Source: a bacterium BMS3Bbin13 (GTDB lineage Bacteria; Pseudomonadota; Gammaproteobacteria; 21-64-14). From it: a stretch of DNA of 64,000 nucleotides. Of the stretch, positions 25,260 to 32,940 are shown one piece after another. Each line of letters opens with the position of its first letter. The first letter of the stretch is position 1. The position numbers and the translations under genes were made by a program. The stretch lies in the NCBI GenBank assembly GCA_002897735.1, contig BDTW01000042.1, forward strand, positions 44,133 to 108,132. Direction: 5' to 3'. Under the pieces are notes generated by a model. That model saw only the letters and a list, made by a program, of their open reading frames with translations. It searched no databases and was not told the origin of the DNA.

Positions 25260-26813
25260 TCAGTCACTCATGGATACGTCGTCGCCTCCGCGATCGCGGC
25301 CTACCCGCGTGCCCGTGCTCGGGCGCAGGAACAACCGGCCCATATGCGCGCCGCCACGGAAGTCGAACAGGTTCCGGAGCGAACCGGCCTTGGCGTCGAA
25401 GGACTGATCGCCGATGCGTCCCAGGTGCCAGTTGTCCTCGATGAAGCGCAGGATGGAAGACTGGTCGGTGATGCTGTGGTCGACGAAGTTCTTCCGGGCC
25501 CACGGCGAGATCACCAGCAGCGGCAGGCGCGGACCGTAGCCGCAACGGTCGGGATAGGCGCCGGTGGCCGTTTTCCCGCAGGTGCCGGGACCGGTCAGGG
25601 CATCGTAGTTCGGGTCGTTGGACTGGTTGACGATCGGGGCGAGCACGTGGTCGTACCAGCCGTCGGAGTCGTCGTAGGAGATGACGACGGCGGTGTGCTT
25701 CCACTGCGGCAGGCGCTGGAGCCGGTTCAGAGTCTGCACGAGGAAGGTCTGCTCGTCGAGCGGGTCCGAGTAACCGGCGTGACCGTCCTGGTACTTCTTG
25801 GCCTTGAGGAAACTTACCGCCGGTAGATCGCCGGCTCGTGCCGCGGCCCAGAAATCGCGCAGGTCATACTGGTGCTTCGCCTGATCGGTGCGCCCGATCA
25901 TCGCCACCGATGTCGGTGGGAGGTGATGCGGATTCGCGGTGGAGGCGTAGTACTGAAACGGCTCGTGGTGCGGGCTGTAGTCGAGCACCGTCCGGTCGGC
26001 GATGTTGATGCTCGTGGCGCCGCACACGGCCTTCCCGTCGATGCGCGCCGTCGGCCGAAAGCCGCCCTGGAACCATCCCCAGGTGACGTGCGCGGCGTTG
26101 AGCAGGTTGCCGACATTGGTCCCGCGCATGGCCAAGGTCGGTTTGTTGGTCGGCGAGCAGTCGTCGTAGGTCGGATTCAGGTCGCCGATTACGGTCCCGT
26201 TGGCGACCTTGTTCGGTAGGTTGGCGGGGGTGGCCCCGTGGGTCTGCCCCGCGACCAGGTTGAGCGCGCCGACCGTCGACGGTCCGAAGGTGGTGCCGAA
26301 CGAGTTGTCGCTCATGGCGAAGCGTTGCGCGTAGTTCCACAGCGCCGTAACGGTATTGCCGTCGTAGTAGCCCATCACCTGCGACGGATTACAGCCGTCG
26401 TAGGTCGCGCCCGTCGACTCGACGAAGCGATCCATGAGGCCCGCGTCGGCGGCGCGCTGCTCGGCGGCGTAGGCATGGTCCATGTCGCAGGTCATCGCCT
26501 GTGAGCGATTGAGGCGGAAGGGGTTGGCGCTGTTCGGGTTGTGTGTGAGCAGGTAGCGGGTGAGGCCGTTGACCGACGGCGTGCCGGGTGCCGCGGTGAA
26601 GCGGGGCTCGCCCGGGGGGTTGGCGGCATGCGGGTAGGTGGCGAAGTAGTGGTCGAAGGAGACGTTCTCCTGAAAGATGACCACCAGGTGTCGGATGGGT
26701 GTGGCCGCCGGACGCGCATGTGCCGCCGGGCCGAATGCGCCGAATGCACCGAGCATGAGTCCGCCTAGAGCGAGTGCTCCGGCCTTGATGTGATGCAGGT
26801 TTTGCATTTGCAT
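25260..26813 (-). CDS. Secreted phosphoesterase (acid phosphatase/phospholipase C family)
   Basis: A 517-residue exported hydrolase of the alkaline-phosphatase-like phosphoesterase family. Residues 1-35 form a Sec signal peptide (LALGGLMLGAFGAFGPAAHA). The N-terminal catalytic motif is QENVSFDHYFATYP, with Glu-Asn and Ser/Asp as expected for this family. Later motifs are SYDDSDGWYDHV, GYGPRLPLLVISPWARKN and ITDQSSILRFIEDNW. Members cleave phosphomonoesters or phospholipid head groups in the periplasm or outside the cell. ATG at 26813 is chosen because it starts the signal peptide, with GGAGAA upstream. A Pho-box promoter and an intrinsic terminator make it a single-gene unit, probably induced by phosphate starvation. 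Confidence 0.92.
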   Translation of the reverse strand: MQMQNLHHIKAGALALGGLMLGAFGAFGPAAHARPAATPIRHLVVIFQENVSFDHYFATYPHAANPPGEPRFTAAPGTPSVNGLTRYLLTHNPNSANPFRLNRSQAMTCDMDHAYAAEQRAADAGLMDRFVESTGATYDGCNPSQVMGYYDGNTVTALWNYAQRFAMSDNSFGTTFGPSTVGALNLVAGQTHGATPANLPNKVANGTVIGDLNPTYDDCSPTNKPTLAMRGTNVGNLLNAAHVTWGWFQGGFRPTARIDGKAVCGATSINIADRTVLDYSPHHEPFQYYASTANPHHLPPTSVAMIGRTDQAKHQYDLRDFWAAARAGDLPAVSFLKAKKYQDGHAGYSDPLDEQTFLVQTLNRLQRLPQWKHTAVVISYDDSDGWYDHVLAPIVNQSNDPNYDALTGPGTCGKTATGAYPDRCGYGPRLPLLVISPWARKNFVDHSITDQSSILRFIEDNWHLGRIGDQSFDAKAGSLRNLFDFRGGAHMGRLFLRPSTGTRVGRDRGGDDVSMSD

Positions 26814-26946
26814 GAATCGGTTCTCCAGTGCGTTTGCCGCGCCGCCCGGCGTTTGCTTTCCATTGCGGCCCGCGCGGCGGTGGGTGGGACGCCCGCCTCG
26901 CGGACTCGCCGGGGCACGTCGGGCACCGCAGGTCGGGACGCGAGCC

Positions 26947-26991
26947 AGGGTAGGGCGGCGCAATGACCTGAAGGTGATCGAACGATGACAG
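26947..26991 (-). promoter_or_regulatory. Pho box and -10 element
   Basis: On the minus strand three 7-bp half-sites occur in tandem with exact 4-bp spacers: CTGTCAT, CGATCAC and AGGTCAT (26991-26963). The first is the exact PhoB consensus. Ten bp after the last comes TACCCT (26952-26947), the expected -10 distance. The layout matches PhoB-activated promoters. The leader to the phosphoesterase ATG would be about 130 nt. The rest of 26814-27341 shows no supported gene. Confidence 0.75.
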
Positions 26992-27341
26992 TTTGGTTGC
27001 CGGTGGTGCCGGAGCCGGTATGGAGGAGTGCACGGGGCCGTATATGGGACGGAACGGGTTGCGGGTGGGCGTGGTGGTGAGGGCCGGGAGATGCCGGAGT
27101 TGCGGTATGCCGCCGGGCAAGGACCGGGCCGGCGGCGGCACCGGGGCGAATGGGGCGAACGGGGGCGGGAGCGGTCGGTACTGCAAGTTACTGCTGCGTC
27201 AATGGACGGTTCCGCCGGCCCGAACCGGCGCCGCCGCAACGCCGCGCGTAAGGCCATGCGCATAACGGGCACGCCGCGGGTCGCGGCCGAGTAGGGGGCG
27301 TCGAAGACGGAGTGACACGCCCGCCGGGCGTGTACGGGGGC

Positions 27342-27548
27342 TCAGGTCGGGTGATTTTGCCGCGGCTCCGCGGCGTGCTCGATCACCTGCGCTTGCGCGT
27401 CGGGCTCACCCTCGCTTTCCTTCATCGCCTTGCGGAAGCCGCGGATCGCAGTACCGAGATCCGAGCCCAGCGACTTGACACGCTTGCCGCCGAACAGCAC
27501 CAGTGTGATAAGCAGGATGACCAGCAGTTCCTTGAGGCCGAAGTCCAT
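27342..27548 (-). CDS. tatA: Sec-independent translocase subunit TatA
   Basis: A 68-residue single-span inner-membrane protein. ELLVILLITLVLFGGKRVKSLGSDLGTAIRGFRKAMKE has the short N-terminal helix, the FG hinge and the amphipathic helix of TatA, followed by a charged tail. The E. coli protein is 89 residues, and the TatA/TatE type is favoured over TatB by the short tail. AGGAG lies about 9 bp before the ATG. No tatB or tatC is nearby, so it is an orphan tatA or tatE copy here. The upstream AT-rich stretch 27640-27665 offers -10-like elements (TATTAT, TATACT). Confidence 0.88.
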   Translation of the reverse strand: MDFGLKELLVILLITLVLFGGKRVKSLGSDLGTAIRGFRKAMKESEGEPDAQAQVIEHAAEPRQNHPT

Positions 27549-27994
27549 AACCTGTGCTCCTGAAACCCGGCGGCGGGTGGTGAAACGGGTTCGGGGTGGG
27601 CGGCAAACCCCCTTCCCCGCGACCGTCGCGATATGACCGATAATCATAATAGTATACTACCGCGGGCCGTATAGCGTAATAGCAGGGAGTATTCGCGCCC
27701 GAAGCGGTCGCTCAACGGGTCGCCGCGAGGAAGATCGCCCCGCACAGGACTGCGTCGATCGTTACCCCCGGCCGGTACAAGGTGTGGAGATGGAGGGCGA
27801 AATCCACCCTGCCCGACGTCGCGCGCGCGGGCGGAGCCGGGCCGGTGCAGCCATCTTTGTGTGCGCTTTCCCCTACTTGCCGAAACCGGGTAAGCTTCGG
27901 GATCCTGGTGGGTGGCGGCCTTCGAGCCGGTATCCTCTTCATGAGCGGTTTTCGGCCGCGTTTCAGGCGGAGGCGGTCGGTACCGGTCGGGGGC

Positions 27995-28621
27995 ATGGCG
28001 CAGACGAGGCGGCTCAGACTCGGTGTATTCACTTTGGTCGCCGTGTTGGCGGCCGGGGTCTCCGGGTGTGCCACGCCGCCCGCGAACCCGCGCAATGCCT
28101 GTGCGATGCTCAAAGAGGAATCGGGGTGGTACCGCGATGCCCAGCGTGCTTATAAGCGCTGGGGTGTCCCCATCCAGGTGCAGCTCGCTATCATCTATCA
28201 GGAGTCGCGGTTTCGGCATGACGCCAAGCCGCCGCGCGGGCGGCTGCTGTGGGTGATCCCCTGGGGCCGCGTGTCGTCGGCCTACGGTTACGCCCAAATC
28301 CAGGACGGAACCTGGCGGTGGTACCAGCGGGCGACCGGTCACTACGGCGCCGACCGCGACGACTTCGGGGATGTGACCGATTTCATCGGTTGGTACGTCT
28401 CGATGGTGCACCGCACCCTCGGGATCTCCAAGTGGGACGCCTATCATCAATACTTGGCCTACCACGAAGGCCCCGGCGGCTACAGGCGTCATACCTATCG
28501 GAAAAAGCCCTGGTTGATGCGCGTGGCGCGCAAGGTCGCGGCCAACGCCCGGCGCTATCGCGCGCAGATCGCGCGTTGCCGGGGCGAGCTCGAAAGCGGT
28601 CCCTGGTGGTGGCCGTTCTGA
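27995..28621 (+). CDS. Lipoprotein lytic transglycosylase-like (SLT domain)
   Basis: A 208-residue predicted lipoprotein. The start at MAQTRRLRLGVF gives a signal peptide ending in the lipobox VSGC at about residue 24. The lysozyme-like SLT domain follows: VPIQVQLAIIYQESRFRHDA with the likely catalytic Glu, then SSAYGYAQIQDGTWRWYQ and the late YHEGPGGY motif. Such enzymes cleave the MurNAc-GlcNAc bond of peptidoglycan with anhydro-MurNAc formation, here probably at the outer membrane's inner face. An alternative ATG 18 codons upstream would bury the signal peptide. Upstream to tatA (27549-27994) is a divergent promoter region without genes. Confidence 0.8.
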   Translation: MAQTRRLRLGVFTLVAVLAAGVSGCATPPANPRNACAMLKEESGWYRDAQRAYKRWGVPIQVQLAIIYQESRFRHDAKPPRGRLLWVIPWGRVSSAYGYAQIQDGTWRWYQRATGHYGADRDDFGDVTDFIGWYVSMVHRTLGISKWDAYHQYLAYHEGPGGYRRHTYRKKPWLMRVARKVAANARRYRAQIARCRGELESGPWWWPF

Positions 28622-28824
28622 GGCCCTTCGGGGCACTCGGCGGGGACGTCGTGTGCCCGGAGGGAATGTCGGATGCGCGCCATGCGTCTTTCCTCGGGAT
28701 GTGATGTAAGGATCGTGGCCGTCCCGGAGCCGATACGCCGGGGCGTTATGGGTATGCCCGACGCAGCGGGCGGCCGGGGCAAGGGCCTTGCCCCGGGGCG
28801 TAATGAGACCGACTGGAGGTGAAT

Positions 28825-29421
28825 GTGCTGAAATCGATGCGATGGTGGGGCGGAGCGCTGGCCCTGGCGGCGGTGCTGGGCGTGGCCGGTGTGGTTTCCG
28901 CCGCCGGAGCGCCGCGCGGAGCCACGACCGCCGCCGGGCAGGCCAAGATCGAGAAGGTGATGGCCCGCTTCGCGGCCGCCCGCTGGATCGCCGAAGGCGT
29001 CGGCAAGCGCGTCATCTATGTCTTCACGGATCCGAACTGCCCGTATTGCCGCAAGCTCTTCGAGGAACTCCAACCGTATATCGGCACGCGGGATCTGCAG
29101 GTGCGCTGGATCGTGGTCGGGTACCTGACCAGTACCAGCCGGGGCAAGGCCGCCGCGATCCTTGCCGCCAAGGATCCGTTCAAGGCGCTGAAGTACAACG
29201 AGCGCCACTTCGGGCGTAACGGCGACCTCGGCGGCATCGACGAGATCCTGCCCTCCGCCCGAATCATCGGCGAACTGGAGAAGAACTACCGCCTGTTGGA
29301 GGCAACCGGCGCCGACGGCGTACCGGCCATGGTCGTCGTCGATCGCGAACGGGGGCCGACCCTGGTCCCGGGCGATCCAAGTCCCAAGGATCTGCGCAAG
29401 ATCCTCGACAACCTGCGCTGA
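28825..29421 (+). CDS. Short DsbG/DsbC-like thioredoxin-fold protein
   Basis: A 198-residue exported thiol-disulfide protein. Residues 1-28 form a signal peptide ending VVSAAGA. The thioredoxin-fold core starts at VIYVFTDPNCPYCRKL, with the redox pair as CPYC, and continues through TSTSRGKAAAILAAKDP and GADGVPAMVVVDRERGP (cis-Pro). This is the DsbC/DsbG type, but the N-terminal dimerisation domain is nearly absent, so it may act as a monomer. The GTG at 28825 is chosen because GGAGG lies 5 bp upstream; the GTG at 28819 would overlap that site. A fuller DsbG is encoded at 42.0-42.9 kb. Confidence 0.85.
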   Translation: MLKSMRWWGGALALAAVLGVAGVVSAAGAPRGATTAAGQAKIEKVMARFAAARWIAEGVGKRVIYVFTDPNCPYCRKLFEELQPYIGTRDLQVRWIVVGYLTSTSRGKAAAILAAKDPFKALKYNERHFGRNGDLGGIDEILPSARIIGELEKNYRLLEATGADGVPAMVVVDRERGPTLVPGDPSPKDLRKILDNLR

Positions 29422-29439
29422 CCCGACCGGTGCGCCCGC

Positions 29440-30141
29440 TCAGCGGGCGTCTGCGATGCCCGGTTCATTCAGCAAGGCCTCGATCCCGGAGAGCGAGTCA
29501 AGCACGGCGTCCGGTCCGCACGGCAGGCGCTCGGGTGTTCGGCCGCCACGGTTGATCCAGGCGGTGCGAAAACCGAAGCAGGCGGCGCCGGCGACGTCCC
29601 AGCCGTTGGACGAGTGGAACAGGATCGCGCTGGGCGCCGTGGCGAGGTGCTCGACCGCCAGCCGGTACACGCGCGGATCGGGCTTGTAGACCCCGAGCGG
29701 GTCGACCGAGAGCACCGCATCGAATGCACCGGAGAGCCCGGCCCCGGAGATCGCCGCCTCGAGCATGGCCGGCGCGCCGTTGCTGAGGATCGCCAGTGTC
29801 AGGCCGCGCCCGCGCAACCGCGCCAGTGCGGGGGCGACGTCTGAGTAAATGCGCGGCATGTCGTATGCCGCCATGAGATCCGCATGCAGTCCGGTATCGC
29901 CGATTCCGTGCGCTGCCATCGCGTATCCGAGTGCCTCGGCGGTCACGGTGCGGAAATCCACGTAGCGGCCCATGAGGCTGCGCAACCAAGTGTATTCGAG
30001 CTGTTTGCGCCGCCACAGGGCGGAGAGTGCTTCGGCGTCGGCGCCGAGGCGCGCCCGATGGGCACGCACCACGGAGTCGACGTCGAACAGCGTTCCGTAG
30101 GCGTCGAAGACGCAGGCGCGGATCGCGCCCGCCGCATTCAC
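29440..30141 (-). CDS. Haloacid dehalogenase, type II (HAD superfamily)
   Basis: A 233-residue cytoplasmic HAD hydrolase of the L-2-haloacid dehalogenase group. Motif I is VFDAYGTLFDVDSV with the nucleophilic Asp; motif II is LAILSNGAPAML; the Lys/Asp region is GVYKPDPRVYRLAV; and FHSSNGWDVAGAACFGF is the signature stretch of type II dehalogenases. The RKQLEYTWLRSLM cap segment also fits. The real substrate may be a small 2-haloacid or another phosphate-free acid. It overlaps the stop of the upstream hypothetical gene by ATGA, so the two are co-translated. Confidence 0.88.
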   Translation of the reverse strand: MNAAGAIRACVFDAYGTLFDVDSVVRAHRARLGADAEALSALWRRKQLEYTWLRSLMGRYVDFRTVTAEALGYAMAAHGIGDTGLHADLMAAYDMPRIYSDVAPALARLRGRGLTLAILSNGAPAMLEAAISGAGLSGAFDAVLSVDPLGVYKPDPRVYRLAVEHLATAPSAILFHSSNGWDVAGAACFGFRTAWINRGGRTPERLPCGPDAVLDSLSGIEALLNEPGIADAR

Positions 30142-30515
30142 GCGTCGACTTCCCGGTAGCCGAACTCACCGCGCCACTGTCCGCGGCGGTAGTCGATCCG
30201 CAACCAGTGCGGAGTGAAGGGTCCGGGTCGGCGGATCGGGAAATCGGTGAGCTGGGGTGCGTGCTCGGGGTCCCCGATGCGGCAACCGGCCGTCATCACC
30301 GGTCGGAAGCGCACCACGAAGGTCCCGGCCACCGGTGTCACGTCGGGCTCGTCGCCCTGATCGCGGAAGCGAACCGCTTTACGTATCAGGCAACTGAAAT
30401 AGAGTTCCATTTCGACGAGCAGCGGCGTGCGGCGCGCGGCAAGCGCGCGTTGCGCCGCCCGGCTGACCTCCACCCGCAACGGGCGTCCGCCGAGATCGAT
30501 CACGGTCGGTTCCAT
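30138..30515 (-). CDS. Uncharacterised protein coupled to the dehalogenase
   Basis: A 125-residue protein I do not recognise. It shows a compact pattern with one hydrophobic strand-rich core (LLVEMELYFSCLIRKAVRF, GTFVVRFRPVMTAGCRI) and a C-terminal basic/aromatic tail (WLRIDYRRGQWRGEFGYREVDA). No signal peptide or membrane segment is visible. Two conserved-looking cysteines are present (FSC, AGC). The ATG is preceded by GGAGAAACCC. It overlaps the dehalogenase start by 4 bp, which suggests a shared pathway or complex. Confidence 0.7.
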   Translation of the reverse strand: MEPTVIDLGGRPLRVEVSRAAQRALAARRTPLLVEMELYFSCLIRKAVRFRDQGDEPDVTPVAGTFVVRFRPVMTAGCRIGDPEHAPQLTDFPIRRPGPFTPHWLRIDYRRGQWRGEFGYREVDA

Positions 30516-30727
30516 GGGTTTCTCCTGTCGGTTTCAGGCGGGCCGTTTCCCCGTTCAGGTCTTCCGTTGCCGTCGGCGCGGGCCGGTCCATGGCGGTGTC
30601 TTCTTGGCGTGGCCCGTGGGGGCGTGTGGACGGCCGGCGGTCGGCCCCCGTCACCGGATGGTGCGGCACGCAGGCGGGACGTGCGTGCAAGATGTCCGAC
30701 TCGATTTTGAGGCAAGGATTTCGCACC

Positions 30728-31294
30728 TCAGGCCTGCTCCAGCCAAGCCCGCAGCCGCACAGCCTGGCGTTTCAGCATCTCGGGATCGCGGCGCGCGTGG
30801 GCCACCAGCGTGATGCCTTGCAGCATGGCCACGAAGTAGGCGCCCAGCCCCTCGGCATCGCCGCGGCCCAGGGTGCGAAACTGTCCGATCGCCCAATCGA
30901 CCTGCTGCTGGAGGACCCCGTCGGCCTTCTTCGCCAGCGGGGCGGTTTCCTTGTCGAGTTCCTGGCAGAGGCTGCCGACCGGACACCCGTGTCGCGCGAG
31001 TTCTTCGCGATGGGCCTCGACGAAATCGATGAACGCCGCGAGCCGGCGGCGCGGATCGGGCAGGGTCCGGTCCCATTCGTCGAACAGGTCGCGGAACTCG
31101 GCGGTGCGACCCTCGATCACCGCGGCGCCCAGGTCATCCTTTGTCTTAAAGTAGTAATAGATGTTCCCGAGCGGGATGCCCGAGGTCTTGGCGATGTCGG
31201 CCAGCGTGGTCGGCCGGAAGCCCTGGCGGTGGATCAGGGTCCGGGCGGCAGCCAGCAGGCGCTCACGCTTGTCACTGACACGGGGCATCGGCAT
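30728..31294 (-). CDS. TetR/AcrR family regulator
   Basis: A 188-residue repressor. The N-terminal HTH is LADIAKTSGIPLGNIYYYFKTKDDL, and the all-helical remainder forms the ligand domain with a LfrR/YcdC-like C-terminus (HGCPVGSLCQELDK). The latter resembles TetR proteins with a conserved GCPVGSLxxEL motif, sometimes redox-linked; two cysteines are present. AT-rich DNA at 31295-31320 (AAACTAACTTAG and flanks) upstream is a likely autoregulatory site. The gene it controls is not obvious: nearest neighbours are the dehalogenase pair downstream and the Arg/Trp-rich protein divergently upstream. The 395-bp gap 31295-31689 shows nothing else beyond the next gene's leader. Confidence 0.88.
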   Translation of the reverse strand: MPMPRVSDKRERLLAAARTLIHRQGFRPTTLADIAKTSGIPLGNIYYYFKTKDDLGAAVIEGRTAEFRDLFDEWDRTLPDPRRRLAAFIDFVEAHREELARHGCPVGSLCQELDKETAPLAKKADGVLQQQVDWAIGQFRTLGRGDAEGLGAYFVAMLQGITLVAHARRDPEMLKRQAVRLRAWLEQA

Positions 31295-31689
31295 AATTCA
31301 GTCATAAAACTAACTTAGACCATACGCCCATCCCCCCGGCTGTCAAGGGGGACGCTTCGCGACCGGCAAGGGAAAGCCGCCGCCGCCCCGGACCAAGTTC
31401 AGGGGCCGGCTCCGGGGGCATTGCCGCTCTTCCGTCACGGTCCGGAGCGGGATGCCCGGTGGTTTCGGTCAGGGCGTTATCGGTTCGTTGCCCAGGTTTC
31501 CGTCGGGCCATCGGCGACGCACGCCGGGTTCCCCGGGCGCTGTCGTGGAGGGGGCGGTCGTCCGTTCAGGCGCCGTTAAGTTGCGCGGGCGTAGGATCGA
31601 GGTCATGGAACGCCGGCCCCGCAGTCCGCGGAGGCTCCGCAGGAGCGGTGACGATGACGGGTCTCAACCGATGCACGAAGGAGGGCTCG

Positions 31690-32076
31690 ATGAAAAAGCT
31701 GATGATTGCCGCGGTCGCCGGTCTGGCGCTGGCCTCCGCCTCCGGCCGGGCGCTCGCCGACGGTGATGACGCGGGGATCTTCGCGCTGGGGGTGGTGATC
31801 GGTAGCGTACTGGCCCCGCAGCCGGTGTATCGCTACTATGCTCCGCCCGCGACGGTCACTGTGGTGCCGGGCGGCTATTACACCTATCGCTACCGCCCCT
31901 ATTTCTCGTATCGCTACCGCCCCTATTTCTACGGATACTCGCGGTGGCGCGCCCGCGAGTGGCGTGAGCATGCATGGCGGCGGCACGTATGGCGACGGCG
32001 TGCATGGAGACGGCACGAGCGGCGCGAACATGAGTGGCGCCGCCGCGAGCGGCGCGAGCACCGCCGGTGGCACTGA
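31690..32076 (+). CDS. Small secreted Arg/Trp/His-rich repeat protein
   Basis: A 128-residue protein with a clear signal peptide (MKKLMIAAVAGLALASASGRALA). The next ~60 residues hold a hydrophobic patch and a Tyr-rich stretch with the tandem repeat YRYRPYF. The C-terminal ~45 residues are a five-residue periodic array built on WRRH/WRRR and ERREH units, with a net charge that is very positive. ATG at 31690 follows AGGAGG. No domain is recognised. Similar small Tyr/Arg-rich exported proteins occur as metal- or envelope-linked hypotheticals; function here is unknown. Confidence 0.75.
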   Translation: MKKLMIAAVAGLALASASGRALADGDDAGIFALGVVIGSVLAPQPVYRYYAPPATVTVVPGGYYTYRYRPYFSYRYRPYFYGYSRWRAREWREHAWRRHVWRRRAWRRHERREHEWRRRERREHRRWH

Positions 32077-32195
32077 GGCGAGGACGGAATCCAGGCGCCG
32101 TCAGGCGACAGAAAATGCGGCTGTGCCGAATCGGTACCTCCGGCGCAGCCGCTGAGCGCCGGCGCAATCGCTGCGCAAGGTACGGGGTGCCGCGG

Positions 32196-32672
32196 TTAGG
32201 CGGGGTTCTCGCCTGCGTTTCCGTCGGTCTGCGGCTCGCCGGGGGCGATGGCCACGAGGACGCTGCACGGCGCCTGTTCCAACAGCGAGGCGCTGACCGA
32301 GGCGCCCTGCCACCATCGCGCCAGGCGGCTGCGATTGCGATGTCCGACCACGACGAGGTCGGCGCCGATCTCGCGCGCGACGTCGGCGATACGCTCGGAC
32401 GGCTGTCCCTGCACCATGCGGCCCTCGACGGCGAGTCCGCGGTTGCGCAGCCGTTCGACGCCTTGCTCGAGGACCTCCCGATAGCGGGCGATGTCGCGGT
32501 CGACCGCGTGTCCGGCGTCGAAGCCTTCGCCGAGCGCGATCTCCGGTGCCAGGTCGAGTACCGCCAGCAGGCAGGTCTTGGCACGGCATGCCGCGGCCAC
32601 CTCGGCGCCCTCGCGCAGCGCCAAGCGGCCCTCACGGGACCCGTCATAGGCCAGTAGAATCATGCGGTACAT
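32196..32672 (-). CDS. Universal stress protein (UspA family)
   Basis: A 158-residue single-domain UspA protein. It begins MILLAYDGSREGRLAL, the standard first strand with Asp for nucleotide binding, and contains ADLVVVGHRNRSRLARWWQGASVSASLL near residues 105-135, the G-x2-G-x9-G(S/T) loop region. The second Gly is replaced by Asn, so ATP binding may be altered. The tail SVLVAIAPG is typical. Cytoplasmic. It is not clearly in an operon; the gene-free stretch 32673-32840 precedes a repeat cluster. Confidence 0.88.
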   Translation of the reverse strand: MYRMILLAYDGSREGRLALREGAEVAAACRAKTCLLAVLDLAPEIALGEGFDAGHAVDRDIARYREVLEQGVERLRNRGLAVEGRMVQGQPSERIADVAREIGADLVVVGHRNRSRLARWWQGASVSASLLEQAPCSVLVAIAPGEPQTDGNAGENPA

Positions 32673-32840
32673 CGTCGCAGGACCTCAGGAATGCGGTGGG
32701 GTGCCCGCGAAGTGGATTCTACGCCGGGCGCGGTACTCCCACTACGCCCGATAATCATGGCGCGACTGCGGCGGCGGGAAATCGCTCTATCTCCATCGGT
32801 GCCAGCCGGGTAAGCCCGGCCCACAAGACGTGCAGAGGAG

Positions 32841-32940
32841 CCCCCGTAGGGCGGGCCTCGGCCCGCCAACAACGTTGCGGGAACCCGCCGCGATCGCTCA
32901 CGGGTCCCGCGACATCGGCCGGGCGAGCCCGGCCCTACTC
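32841..32940. repeat. Pair of GC-rich palindromic repeats
   Basis: Two units with the pattern GTAGGGC + palindrome. The first has GGCGGGC/GCCCGCC arms at 32850-32867; the second, on the other strand, has GGCCGGGC/GCCCGGCC arms at 32917-32934. The second merges with the end of emrB: the TAG of the GTAGGGC motif serves as the emrB stop codon. The same family recurs three times at 51040-51172. These look like REP-type repeats. Confidence 0.7.

Noticed and set aside
27028-27294. 88-codon plus-strand ORF beyond the Pho box
   Set aside because: Low-complexity Gly/Arg product, no ribosome site, lies in the promoter region of the phosphoesterase.
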